A program made the position numbers and the translations under genes. Under the pieces are notes generated by a model. It was not told where the DNA came from. It searched no databases and worked only from the letters and a program-made list of their open reading frames with translations. A stretch of 64,000 bases of DNA from Pseudolabrys taiwanensis (GTDB taxonomy: Bacteria; Pseudomonadota; Alphaproteobacteria; Rhizobiales; Xanthobacteraceae): NCBI RefSeq assembly GCF_003367395.1, contig NZ_CP031417.1, forward strand, positions 4,092,001 through 4,156,000, read 5' to 3'. Positions 8,038-16,615 of the stretch are shown here, one piece after another (within the stretch, counting starts at the first letter, position 1; each line of letters begins with the position of its first letter).

Positions 8038-8871
8038 TCAGCCCGCCTTTTCGTCGCGGCGGTACCAGGGCAGGAAGCGGCGGGTGACCCAGCCGACCAG
8101 CACTTCGAAGCCGACGCCGAACGCGCCGAGCAGCAGCACGCCGACGAAGGCTTCGTTGTGATGATAGGTGCGGGAATTGTAGAGGATGTAATAGCCGAGG
8201 CCGCCGGCCGAGATGAAGAACTCGGCCACCACGGCACCGATCAGCGCGCGGCCGGCGGCGAGCCTGATGCCGGCGAGCAGATACGGCATCGACGAGGGCA
8301 GCACGATGCCGAACAGCACGTTGACCCGGTTCGACCGGAAGGAGCGCGACACTTCGAGATATTCGCGCGGCACGGCGCGGGCGCCGTCGGCGACGTTGAT
8401 GATGATGGAGAAGATCGCGGCGAAGATGATGATGGCGATGCGCGTCGCGCCGGAATAGCCGAACCACAGCGAGAACAGCGGCAGCACGACGATCATCGGG
8501 ATGGCGTAGAAGCCGTTGACGTAATGGCGGATGGCGCGCTCGAGCGCCGGGCTGCGCCCCATCAGCAGGCCGATGATGGTGCCGAGGACCAGCGCGACCG
8601 CGAGACCCTGCGCCACGGCCGACAGTGTGATGCCGGTCGCGGTGAGGAAGGCGGGATCGACGATCACCTTCGGGATGACGAGCGCGACGGTGCTCGGCTT
8701 GGCGACATAGGCCGGCGCCCACAGCCGCACCACGCCTTCCCACAGGAGCAGGATAATGGCGCCGACGACGAGCCGCGGCAGGACCAGATCGGAAAAGCGC
8801 GAGCGCTTGCGCTCGGCCGTTGCGGGCGCGGGGGCCGAGGTCGCCACGGCGGTGAGGGCGGTCTCGCTCAT
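8038..8871 (-). CDS. ABC transporter permease (SsuC/TauC type), second subunit
   Basis: A 277-residue inner-membrane protein with about six spans and the binding-protein-dependent permease motif region AEFFISAGGLGYYI. The ATG at 8871 overlaps the stop of the preceding permease gene as ATGA, so translation is coupled; a longer upstream frame would run through that gene and was rejected. The N-terminal 30 residues are Ala/Thr-rich and cytoplasmic. It probably forms a heterodimeric channel with the upstream permease, driven by the ATPase encoded at 10846-11670. Confidence 0.88.
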   Translation of the reverse strand: MSETALTAVATSAPAPATAERKRSRFSDLVLPRLVVGAIILLLWEGVVRLWAPAYVAKPSTVALVIPKVIVDPAFLTATGITLSAVAQGLAVALVLGTIIGLLMGRSPALERAIRHYVNGFYAIPMIVVLPLFSLWFGYSGATRIAIIIFAAIFSIIINVADGARAVPREYLEVSRSFRSNRVNVLFGIVLPSSMPYLLAGIRLAAGRALIGAVVAEFFISAGGLGYYILYNSRTYHHNEAFVGVLLLGAFGVGFEVLVGWVTRRFLPWYRRDEKAG

Positions 8872-9623
8872 CCCTGCCTCCAACGCACGAAGTGCTGCTC
8901 GATCTTCAGGCCGAGCCGCATGAGACCGACGCCGATCAAGCCGATGACGAAGATGGAGGCGAACACGCCGCCGGTATCGAAGTTCTGCGATGCCGTCATG
9001 ATGAGCTGGCCGAGGCCGGTCGACGACAGGAAGAACTCGGCCGCGATCATGCCCACCAGCGCGCGGCCGATCGATTGCCGCACGCCGGTCATGGTGTAGG
9101 GCAAGGTGTAAGGCAGCATCACCTCGCGCCACAGCGCCCATTCGCTGGAGCGGAACGACTTCGCCACCTCGATCAGTTCCGGCTTGATGCTGCGCGCGCC
9201 TTCCACGGTGTTGTAGAGCACCGGAAAGACGGCAAAGAGAAAGACGACCAGCACCTTGGGCGCGAAGCCGAAGCCCATCAGCGACAAGATGAACGGGATC
9301 AGCGCCACCATCGGTGTCGCGTAGAGCGCCATGATGTAGGGCTCGACGCCGATGCGCAGGAACCGCACGCGCGCCAGCAGCAGCCCGAGCGGCATGCCGA
9401 CGGCAAGCGCCAGGACGAAACCGGTGACGAACAGCTTGGCCGATTCCAAAAGCTGGCGTCCGAACTCACCGCTCTTGATGAGCTGCCACAGCGTGACGAT
9501 GGTTTCCGAGAACGGCACCATGAACGCCTGGCTGGTCGAACGGCCGGCGATCTCCCAGATGGCGATGCCGATCAGGATGCTGATCCAGAAGGGCAGATGG
9601 CGGCGGAGGTAGGTGTAGGGCAC
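8868..9623 (-). CDS. ABC transporter permease (SsuC/TauC type), first subunit
   Basis: A 251-residue inner-membrane protein with about six hydrophobic helices and the EAA-like loop VEGARSIKPELIEVAKSF followed by GRALVGMIAAEFFLSSTGLG. These features place it in the nitrate/sulfonate/taurine permease family. Translation appears to begin at GTG 9623 with only a weak ribosome site. It precedes and overlaps the second permease gene by four bases. A repeat element separates it from the binding-protein gene, but all genes run the same way. Confidence 0.88.
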   Translation of the reverse strand: MPYTYLRRHLPFWISILIGIAIWEIAGRSTSQAFMVPFSETIVTLWQLIKSGEFGRQLLESAKLFVTGFVLALAVGMPLGLLLARVRFLRIGVEPYIMALYATPMVALIPFILSLMGFGFAPKVLVVFLFAVFPVLYNTVEGARSIKPELIEVAKSFRSSEWALWREVMLPYTLPYTMTGVRQSIGRALVGMIAAEFFLSSTGLGQLIMTASQNFDTGGVFASIFVIGLIGVGLMRLGLKIEQHFVRWRQG

Positions 9624-9661
9624 TTATGTCATTCCACATTAGCAGCTAGCGACAGCCCATC

Positions 9662-9782
9662 TCCGTCATCCTGAGGTGCGCGCCATCGGCGCGCCTCGAA
9701 GGATGAACGGCCATGGCAAGCCGGCTTGGTGGCCGTCGCCCTTCGAGGGCCGCGCGTCGCGCGGCCACCTCAGGGTGACGGA
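9662..9782. repeat. Inverted-repeat element (family A, copy 1)
   Basis: The element begins TCCGTCATCCTGAGGTG and ends with the near-complement CACCTCAGGGTGACGGA. Inside are internal palindromes (GCGCGCC..., GGCCGCGCGTCGCGCGGCC). A second copy with the same ends lies at 27637-27745. It lies within the ABC transporter cluster between the binding-protein and permease genes. Confidence 0.88.
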
Positions 9783-9808
9783 GATAGGCCGTGCTTGCCG
9801 ACGCGCTC

Positions 9809-10813
9809 CTATTTCACCATCGCATTCGCGTCCTTCCAGACGCTGGCGTCGACGAAGTTCTCGTAAGAGACCGGCTCCTTGCCTTCCTTGACCGCGCCGA
9901 TCTTCTTCATCAGTTGAGAGACGGCTGTGATCTTGTCGCGCGGCAGGCCGTCGTCCTTGGCCGCCCAGAAGTCGATGGCGAGGAATTCCTTGAGCGCCTC
10001 CTTCGCCACGGCCTTGTTGTGGCCGGTGACCTGCGCCGCCTCCGCGACCGCATCGGCGTTCTTCGGGTCCTGCATGAAGCGCGCCGCATCGACCATGGCG
10101 GCGACGGTGCGAACGATGGCGTCGCGATTTTTGGCGAGATTGTCCTTGCGCACCACCAAAGTGAGATAGTGGCTGGTCGGGTTTGTGTTTTTCATCGCCA
10201 CGAGGATGTTCAATTTCTTGCCTTGCGCGTCGATGGCGGCGAGATCGTCAAGATGCAGCACGGCGTATTTCAGGCGGCCGGCGATGAGCGCCGGGCCCGA
10301 GGTCGAGCCGAGAGCAACTTGCTTCATGTCCTCGATCTTCACGCCAGGACAGCCGGTGAGCATCGAGCGAAGAGCGACCGAGCGCGCGCCGCCAATGGAG
10401 TCGACGCCGACATCCTGACCGGCGAGATCCTTGCACGATTTGCCGGTCTCGGTGGTGCCCACCACCCAATCGGGGTTGGGCATGCCGTAGATGGCGACCA
10501 GCGGCACGTCGGCGTTCGACACCTGGCTGATGACAGGCGGCGTCGGCGACCAAGCCAAGTCGATGTCGCCGGCGACCACGGCCCGCGCGGCGGCGGTGCC
10601 GTTATCGAACTGCTTCAGCTCCACGTCGGCGCCGTACTTTTTGTAGAAGCCCTGCTTCTCGGCGACATAGGCGATGGTGGCGGAGAAGATCGGCGGAATG
10701 CCGGGCACCGCGACAGTGACTTTCTTGCCCTGCGCGAGGGCGGGCGCCGCCCCCATCATCAACGCGGCGACGAGCGCGCCGCCCGCGAGCGCCGTGAATT
10801 GTCTGCGGATCAT
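9809..10813 (-). CDS. ABC transporter periplasmic binding protein (NMT1/TauA type)
   Basis: 334 residues with a cleavable signal peptide (RRQFTALAGGALVAALMMG, cleavage near ALAQ at 28). The mature part starts KVTVAVPGIPPIFSATIAYVAEKQGFYKKYG, typical of the sulfonate/nitrate/pyrimidine-precursor binding family, in which the ligand sits between two lobes. The ATG at 10813 follows an AGGGAGGA ribosome site; longer frames reach back into the ATPase gene. It is the specificity component of the importer formed by its neighbours. The ligand cannot be read from the sequence; two internal cysteines (CKDL, GCPG) may form a disulfide. Confidence 0.88.
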   Translation of the reverse strand: MIRRQFTALAGGALVAALMMGAAPALAQGKKVTVAVPGIPPIFSATIAYVAEKQGFYKKYGADVELKQFDNGTAAARAVVAGDIDLAWSPTPPVISQVSNADVPLVAIYGMPNPDWVVGTTETGKSCKDLAGQDVGVDSIGGARSVALRSMLTGCPGVKIEDMKQVALGSTSGPALIAGRLKYAVLHLDDLAAIDAQGKKLNILVAMKNTNPTSHYLTLVVRKDNLAKNRDAIVRTVAAMVDAARFMQDPKNADAVAEAAQVTGHNKAVAKEALKEFLAIDFWAAKDDGLPRDKITAVSQLMKKIGAVKEGKEPVSYENFVDASVWKDANAMVK

Positions 10814-10845
10814 TTGAATCCTCCCTGGTCGTGTTGTTTTGATTG

Positions 10846-11670
10846 TCAGCGTTCGAGCACGAACTCGGCTTCCCGCGCCTCCCGCATCAACGTGTTCCAC
10901 ACGCGCTCACGCAATTCGGCGAAGCGCGGGTGACGCAAAGTGTCGCGCGTGCGCGGGCTCGGCAGATCGATGGTGATGGTCTCGTGGATCGAGGACGGGC
11001 GGCCCTTGAGCACGATGACGCGATGGCCGAGCAGCACGGCCTCCTCGATCGAATGCGTGACGAAGATCATGGCCGTCGGCCGCTCTTCCCAGATGCGCAC
11101 GAGCTCGAACTGCAATATCTCGCGCGTCTGCGCATCGACGGCCGCGAAGGGTTCGTCCATGAGCAGCACGTTGGGCTCGACGGCGAGCGCGCGCGCGAGG
11201 CCGCAGCGCTGCTGCATGCCGCCGGACATCTGATAGGGAAACGCCTTCTCGAAGCCGGCCAGTCCGACGAGCTTGACGAACTCCGGCACCTTGCGCTCGA
11301 TCTCGGCTTTCGGCGCGCCGGCCATGCGCAGGCCATAGGCGACGTTCTCGTAGACGGTCTTCCACGGGAACAGGCCGAAATGCTGGAACACCATGGCGAC
11401 GCCGGCGATCGGCTCCGTGACGCGCTGATCGCCGACCCAGATCTCGCCGGCATCGTGTGGCAGCAAGCCGTCGATGCAGCGGAGCAAGGTGGTCTTGCCG
11501 CAGCCGGAAGGGCCGACGATGGCGACGATCTCACGGGCGCCGACGTCGAAGTCGATGTTGCGGAAGACTTCGAGCGCGCCATAGCGTTTGCCCAAGCCGC
11601 GGACGCGAATGCGTGAAACATCCGCGTCGGGCGGCCGCGCGGTGGTAAGGGTCGCTTCCTGGATGCTCAC
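10846..11670 (-). CDS. ABC transporter ATP-binding protein
   Basis: 274 residues with all ABC ATPase motifs: Walker A GPSGCGKTT at 53-61, Q-loop Q96 in VFQHFGLFPW, signature MSGGMQQR at 148-155, Walker B LLMDEP at 169-174, and the H-loop histidine at 206 in FVTHSIEEA. It belongs to the SsuB/TauB/NrtD group. Its ATG overlaps the stop of the AhpD-like gene (ATGA at 11667-11670), which couples the catabolic-type gene to the transporter. It energises the two permeases encoded downstream. Confidence 0.92.
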   Translation of the reverse strand: MSIQEATLTTARPPDADVSRIRVRGLGKRYGALEVFRNIDFDVGAREIVAIVGPSGCGKTTLLRCIDGLLPHDAGEIWVGDQRVTEPIAGVAMVFQHFGLFPWKTVYENVAYGLRMAGAPKAEIERKVPEFVKLVGLAGFEKAFPYQMSGGMQQRCGLARALAVEPNVLLMDEPFAAVDAQTREILQFELVRIWEERPTAMIFVTHSIEEAVLLGHRVIVLKGRPSSIHETITIDLPSPRTRDTLRHPRFAELRERVWNTLMREAREAEFVLER

Positions 11671-12329
11671 TCTGCCGCCTGTGTTGCTGTGGGTTTAGGG
11701 GTCGATTTCGCCCAGTAGTCCGGCGACTGCTTCGATTGTTGCAAAGCGTCGATCGTTTCAAAGCCGGGCGCCATCGAGCCGTCCTGGCCGGCGAGTATTT
11801 GGTGATGCTCGATGTTCAGCGTGCGCAGCCAGCGCTGCTGACCCATGGTGATGGCGACGAAGTAGCCGATCTCGACCAGTTCGGGCTCGCTGAAGTGCTT
11901 GTGCAGACGCTCCCAGAGCGTATCGCCGGCCGGCAGATCCCAGGTGATCGCTTCGGCATAAGCGAGCGCGGCCTTCTGCCGCTCGTCGTACCGCGAGGAC
12001 GACTCGAAATTGATCAGGTCGGAATAGTCGTCTTCCTTGAGGCCCGCCTTGGCGGCCTTGATCGAACGCTGATTGCCGCAGAACTCGCACAGGACCGAGC
12101 GCGACACGTAAATGCGGCAGAGCTCCTTGATGTTGTGATCGGCAACGCCGTTCTTGAATACGTCGCGCCAGGTATTGGCGAAGGACCAGAACGTGGCGGG
12201 GACGTGGGCGCGGACCGCCTGACTTTCGGGTCGAGGCGTGCCCTCGCGGGCGCAACGCTCGAATTCGGCGACCATTGCGGGATCGGTGACCGACGCAGGG
12301 TCGACGTAGCTGATGCGAGGTTTCGACAT
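11667..12329 (-). CDS. Carboxymuconolactone decarboxylase / AhpD-like protein
   Basis: 220 residues, all-helical, with the redox-type motif CEFC at 81-84 followed by GNQRS, as in the AhpD/CMD fold in which CxxC and a nearby His or Glu form the active site. The family includes 4-carboxymuconolactone decarboxylase and alkylhydroperoxidase-like proteins. It is the first gene of the minus-strand operon and overlaps the ABC ATPase start by four bases. In this setting it may act on the imported organic compound or guard against peroxides. The specific reaction is not evident. Confidence 0.8.
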   Translation of the reverse strand: MSKPRISYVDPASVTDPAMVAEFERCAREGTPRPESQAVRAHVPATFWSFANTWRDVFKNGVADHNIKELCRIYVSRSVLCEFCGNQRSIKAAKAGLKEDDYSDLINFESSSRYDERQKAALAYAEAITWDLPAGDTLWERLHKHFSEPELVEIGYFVAITMGQQRWLRTLNIEHHQILAGQDGSMAPGFETIDALQQSKQSPDYWAKSTPKPTATQAAE

Positions 12330-12721
12330 CGCCGCATTCCTCCCTTACAGCTTTCGCGGCGCATCGTTGCCGATGCGACCATTTTGTTATGGGACTATGT
12401 TGCCGTAACCGGCCGCCTTGGGCAACGCCGGTAACCATCGCCGTGCCGTTCTTTCATGAGCTCGCAACAACGTCGCCAGAACTGCCCGCATTTTGTGCGC
12501 GCGCAGACGCGCCAGCTCTTAAAATTTTCATCAAGTGCAAATTGACGTCGCTAACGGACGCGCGCGCTTCGATTCAAGTTGGAGGCATCCGGCACACCGG
12601 CCGTAAGCGATAGAGCGAGGTGCCTAACGCCGTTTAGTAATTTCATACTGTTCGGGAACCTAGGGTCGTCGCCGAAAGAACCAACAAGAACTCATCGGTC
12701 GCGGCAAACGGAACAACTCAA
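12330..12721. other. 392-bp divergent intergenic region before the pilus genes
   Basis: This holds the promoters of the minus-strand ABC operon and of the plus-strand cpaB gene. A modestly AT-richer patch (about 12515-12545, TCTTAAAATTTTCATCAAG) and another near 12635 (TTTAGTAATTTCATACTG) are the likely promoter zones, but no confident -35/-10 pair, RNA gene or pilin gene was found. Confidence 0.5.
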
Positions 12722-13561
12722 GTGCGTGCCAGCACAATCGTCATGATCGGCTTTGCGGTCGTCTTCGGCCTGCTTGCCGTGTTCGTCGCTCAAATCTGGC
12801 TTAGCAACCAGGCGAAGATGCAGGTGAAGCGCGAGCCGGAAAAGCAATTGGCGACGCAAACCATCGTCGTCGCCAAGCAGTCGCTGCGCTTCGGTACCGA
12901 ACTCAGCGCGGCGATGCTGCAGGAAGTGCCGTGGCCGGCGGACGCGGTGCCGGCCGGCGCCTTCAACACCATCAATTCGTTGCTCGGCGGCGGCCGCCGG
13001 GTGGTGCTCGCCGCGATCGAGCCGCACGAACCGGTGCTGGCGCTCAAGGTCACCGGTGCCGGGCAGCGCGCCACGCTCTCGGCGCTGGTCAAGCCGGGAA
13101 TGAAGGCCGTCACCATCCGCGTCAACGACGTCGAAGGCGTCGGCGGCTTTGTGCTGCCGGGCGACCATGTCGATGTCGCGCTGACGCGCACCATCGACAA
13201 AGGCGACGCGACGACCGAGGTGGTGCTGCAGAACACGCGCGTCCTCGCCATCGATCAGGTCGCCGATGAGCGCGCCGCCAAGGCGACGGTGGCGAAGTCG
13301 GTGACGCTCGAGGTCACGACCTTGAACGCGCAAAAGCTGTGGCTTGCCTCGTCGGTCGGCAGCCTCTCGCTGCTGCTGCGCAAGGCCGGCGAAACCACCG
13401 AGATGAAGACGACGAAGGTCACGCTCAAGGATCTCGGTAACGGCGGTTCGCGTGGGCCGACGGCCACGGTGTCGGTGACGCGCGCCGGCGCCAAGCAGCA
13501 ATACACCGTTCCGACCGAGGAAGCGGTGAGCGAGCTCGAAGGCAGACAGGCGGCCTACTGA
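12722..13561 (+). CDS. cpaB: Flp pilus assembly protein CpaB (RcpC)
   Basis: 279 residues starting at GTG 12722. One N-terminal membrane helix (STIVMIGFAVVFGLLAVFVA) is followed by a SAF domain (about 45-110, TIVVAKQSLRFGTELSAAML ... VPAGAF) and an RcpC/CpaB domain with AVTIRVNDVEGVGGFVLPGDHVDV near 130-150. CpaB is a periplasmic, possibly peptidoglycan-interacting, factor of the Tad/Flp pilus secretion machine. It opens a run of pilus genes to 20729 and ends 26 bases before cpaC. Confidence 0.9.
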   Translation: MRASTIVMIGFAVVFGLLAVFVAQIWLSNQAKMQVKREPEKQLATQTIVVAKQSLRFGTELSAAMLQEVPWPADAVPAGAFNTINSLLGGGRRVVLAAIEPHEPVLALKVTGAGQRATLSALVKPGMKAVTIRVNDVEGVGGFVLPGDHVDVALTRTIDKGDATTEVVLQNTRVLAIDQVADERAAKATVAKSVTLEVTTLNAQKLWLASSVGSLSLLLRKAGETTEMKTTKVTLKDLGNGGSRGPTATVSVTRAGAKQQYTVPTEEAVSELEGRQAAY

Positions 13562-13587
13562 GGCCGCCGGCAACGATCACAAGAACT

Positions 13588-15063
13588 GTGAGATCCATCG
13601 TGACTATCAAGAAGACATGGGCCGCCTGGGCGCTGACGCTGGCCTTGACGCTGCTCATCGCGGCGAACGCCCCGGCGCAGACGCGCGAAATCAGGGTCGG
13701 TGGCACGGGGCGCACGACGGCACTTACGGTCGCCGTCGGCAAGTCGCAGGACGTGCACACCGAAAAGGGCTTCGTCGACGTCATCGTCAGCGACCCCGAC
13801 ATTGCCGACGTCAACCCGCTCACTGATCAGTCGCTGTCGATTCTCGGCAAGAAGATCGGCACCACCCGCGTGTCGGTCTATGCCGAGAACAAGAAGCTCG
13901 TTGGCATCTTCGATATCGAGGTGACCTACGACGTCACGCGGCTGACCAACGAGCTCAATCGTCGTTTCCCGGGATCGCGTCTGCGTGTCTCGCCGGTCAA
14001 CGGCCGCATTATGCTGTCGGGCGAAGTCACCGATGCGCCGACGCTCGATCAGGCGGTGACCATCGCGCGTCAGTTTGGACCCGAGATCATCAATGCCGTG
14101 TCGGTGGCCTCACCGCAGCAGGTGATGCTCGAGGTGCGCTTCATCGAAATCTCGCGCAACGCCGGCCGCGAGCTCGGGGTGCAGTGGAACCGCTTCGGCG
14201 AACAGAGCATCACCAACGTCGGCAACCGCACCAACGGCCTGCCGGTGTTGGCGACGACGGAGCAAGCGGCGGGGCTGATTTCCGGCGCGGCGCCCTTCGG
14301 CTTCATCCTCGGTCGGATCGTGGCAAACGGCTCGACGACCGACGTCATGCTTCAAGCGCTCGAGCAGCGCGGCATTGCGCGCAGCTTGGCCGAGCCGAAC
14401 CTCGTCGCTTTGTCCGGCGACACCGCGAGTTTCCTCGCGGGCGGTGAGTATCCGATCCCGATCGCCGGCACGTTCGGGCAGATCACGGTCGCCTACAAGA
14501 AATACGGCGTCGGCCTCGCCTTCACGCCGACCGTTCTCAGCCGCGGCCTGATCAATCTCAAGATCGAGCCCGAGGTGAGTCAGATCGATACGAACCACAC
14601 GATTCAGGTGGTGAACGGCGTGTCCGTGCCGGCGCTGACCGTGCGGCGGGCCGCGACCACGGTCGAGCTGCGCGACGGTCAGAGCTTCGCCATCGGTGGC
14701 CTGCTGCAGACGGTCAATCAGAACCAGGTCGAGCAACTGCCGTGGCTCGGCACCGTGCCCGTGCTCGGCACGTTGTTCTCATCGAAGTCCTATCAGAAGA
14801 ACCAGACGGACCTCGTCATCATCGTGACGCCACGCCTCGTGCGGCCGGGACGGCCGGGCGACAACATCAAGTCGCCGGCCGAAGACACGGCGCCGCCGAA
14901 CGACGTCGACTTCTTCCTGATGGGCAAGACCGAGATTGCACCGTCCGAGGCGCGCATCGGCGGCGCGCAGCAGTCGCACTTTGCCAAAGCCGAAAGCCGG
15001 CCGTTCACCGGCCACATGCTCGATCTGCCGAAGGGGGGAATTTCCGATGGCGCCATTCAGTAA
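13588..15063 (+). CDS. cpaC: Flp pilus secretin CpaC (RcpA)
   Basis: 491 residues starting at GTG 13588 with a signal peptide (about 1-31, ending ANAPAQ). The N-terminal region holds the pilus-secretin domain (VAVGKSQDVHTEKGFVDVIV) and a BON/secretin N-type part. The C-terminal half is the outer-membrane secretin pore with VTVIVTPRLV-like ends (LVIIVTPRLVRPGRPGDN). It forms the outer-membrane channel for the Tad pilus. The last 17 bases overlap the next gene, so it is translationally linked to the lipoprotein. Confidence 0.93.
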   Translation: MRSIVTIKKTWAAWALTLALTLLIAANAPAQTREIRVGGTGRTTALTVAVGKSQDVHTEKGFVDVIVSDPDIADVNPLTDQSLSILGKKIGTTRVSVYAENKKLVGIFDIEVTYDVTRLTNELNRRFPGSRLRVSPVNGRIMLSGEVTDAPTLDQAVTIARQFGPEIINAVSVASPQQVMLEVRFIEISRNAGRELGVQWNRFGEQSITNVGNRTNGLPVLATTEQAAGLISGAAPFGFILGRIVANGSTTDVMLQALEQRGIARSLAEPNLVALSGDTASFLAGGEYPIPIAGTFGQITVAYKKYGVGLAFTPTVLSRGLINLKIEPEVSQIDTNHTIQVVNGVSVPALTVRRAATTVELRDGQSFAIGGLLQTVNQNQVEQLPWLGTVPVLGTLFSSKSYQKNQTDLVIIVTPRLVRPGRPGDNIKSPAEDTAPPNDVDFFLMGKTEIAPSEARIGGAQQSHFAKAESRPFTGHMLDLPKGGISDGAIQ

Positions 15064-15388
15064 GCTGGCGGCCGTTCTGGTGATCGCCGGCGCGCTCGCC
15101 GGCTGCTCGGAATACACCGACCGGCGCGACATGATTTCCGAATACGGCGGCAACGCCGTGCAGAACGACAAGGTCGTGCAGATGGTCGATCCATGGCCGC
15201 CGCACGCCGCCAACCGCAACATCGCCTTCAACGGCGAGGTCATGCAGACGGCCGTGGCGCGCTATCGCACGGGCCGCGTCATCTCGCCGAGCGGCACCGG
15301 CACCTCGACCACCTATCAGCAGCAGAACAACGGCAACAACAACACGCCGCTGGGGCCGACCGTCAACCAATCGGGCGCCACCAAGTAA
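15047..15388 (+). CDS. Small Tad-locus lipoprotein in the CpaD position
   Basis: 113 residues from ATG 15047, after a GGGGGGA ribosome site. A lipoprotein signal (KLAAVLVIAGALAGC, lipobox LAGC at 17-20) precedes a short mature domain with VVQMVDPWPPHAANRNIAFNG and a Gln/Asn-rich tail. It lies exactly where cpaD sits in other Tad loci and may help the secretin assemble, but it is about half the length of classical CpaD. The role is inferred from position; similar short proteins are common in rhizobial Tad loci. Confidence 0.72.
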   Translation: MAPFSKLAAVLVIAGALAGCSEYTDRRDMISEYGGNAVQNDKVVQMVDPWPPHAANRNIAFNGEVMQTAVARYRTGRVISPSGTGTSTTYQQQNNGNNNTPLGPTVNQSGATK

Positions 15389-15402
15389 CCGCGACGGTGA
15401 CC

Positions 15403-16611
15403 ATGGCCTCAAACTCCAATCCGAGCACGCGTGTCGTCGTTCTGACGCCCGATGCCGAATTCGCCGGCGTCGTGCGTTCGACTTTCGGCGCGGCGAAGGC
15501 GATTGATCTCGTGCTGCTCGCGGGCAGCATTGCCGACCAGGGTGCAAAGCTGAATGTCGACGGCGCCGCCGTGGTGGTGGTCGACTGTGACGACGCGCAG
15601 CCCGGCGCGCTCGATGCCCTGGGGCGGCTGAGTGTGCGGCTCGGCGCGGCGGTGCCGGTCATCGCCATCACGCAGAGCTTCGATGCCGCCGTCGCGCGCA
15701 CGCTGATGCAGATGCGCGTCTCGGACTTCCTGCTCAAGCCGATCCAGCCGATCGATCTGGTGCGCGCCTGCGCCCGCGCGGCAAAGTCGGCCGGCGCGCC
15801 GACGACCGAGGCGCAGATCTATACGTTTCTGTCGGCGGTAGGCGGCGCCGGTGCGACGACGCTCGCGGTGCAGACGGCCATGTTGCTGCTGGGCAGCGGC
15901 GGTCCGCGTAACAAGCCGTCGACCTGTCTCGTCGACCTCGACTTCCAGCATGGCGCGATCGCCGATTATCTCGATCTCGAACCCAGGCTGAACCTCGCCG
16001 AAATCGAGCCGAGCCCGGACCGTCTCGACCGGCAATTGCTCGAGGTGATGCTCTCGCATCATGCATCAGGCCTCGCCGTGGTCGCGGCGCCGAACCGGCC
16101 GGCCGAGATGCGCTCGTTCGATCCGGATGTCGTGACGCGTCTGCTCGATCTGGTGTCGAGCCATTTCGAGTATGTCGTCTTCGACATGCCGCGCACCTGG
16201 TTTGCCTGGACCGACAGCGTGCTGCTCGGCTCTAACAAGCTTTACATCGTGAGCGAGACGACGGTGCCGGGCCTGCGTCATGCCAAGCAGCTGGTGGCCG
16301 CGATCAAGGAGCGGCTCGACGGCGGGCCGCAGCCGCAGGTTATCGTCAACCGCTTCGCGCAGAAGATGTTCGCGTCGGGCCTCGGCATGAGCGACATCCA
16401 GCAGACCATGGGTGACGCCTTCGTCAGTGCGATCCCCAACGATTACGCGCTGGTGCGCGAGGCGATCGATCGCGGCGTCCCGCTCGATGAGGTCAAGGCC
16501 GGCAACAAGATCACCGCGCAGCTCAAGAAGCTGGTGATCGAGCAGAACCGCGCGGCCGAAGGCAAACCGGTGCCGCTCTTGAAGAAGCTCAAACTCTCTT
16601 TGGCGGGTTAG
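15403..16611 (+). CDS. cpaE: Pilus assembly ATPase-like localisation factor CpaE (TadZ)
   Basis: 402 residues. An N-terminal receiver-like domain (about 8-128, VVVLTPDAEF ... VSDFLLKPIQ) is followed by a MinD/ParA-like domain whose P-loop region reads SAVGGAGATT (144-153), without the canonical GKT lysine, as is usual for CpaE/TadZ. The protein localises the Tad apparatus at a pole or site on the membrane. It follows the small lipoprotein by 14 bases and is five bases from cpaF. Confidence 0.9.
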   Translation: MASNSNPSTRVVVLTPDAEFAGVVRSTFGAAKAIDLVLLAGSIADQGAKLNVDGAAVVVVDCDDAQPGALDALGRLSVRLGAAVPVIAITQSFDAAVARTLMQMRVSDFLLKPIQPIDLVRACARAAKSAGAPTTEAQIYTFLSAVGGAGATTLAVQTAMLLLGSGGPRNKPSTCLVDLDFQHGAIADYLDLEPRLNLAEIEPSPDRLDRQLLEVMLSHHASGLAVVAAPNRPAEMRSFDPDVVTRLLDLVSSHFEYVVFDMPRTWFAWTDSVLLGSNKLYIVSETTVPGLRHAKQLVAAIKERLDGGPQPQVIVNRFAQKMFASGLGMSDIQQTMGDAFVSAIPNDYALVREAIDRGVPLDEVKAGNKITAQLKKLVIEQNRAAEGKPVPLLKKLKLSLAG

Positions 16612-16615
16612 CGTC

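Noticed and set aside
12406..12435. GTAACC strings near the ABC and pilus promoter as further SigF sites.
   Set aside because: No CGAA follows at 16 bases; other GTAACC sites at 15386 and 41666 fail in the same way.
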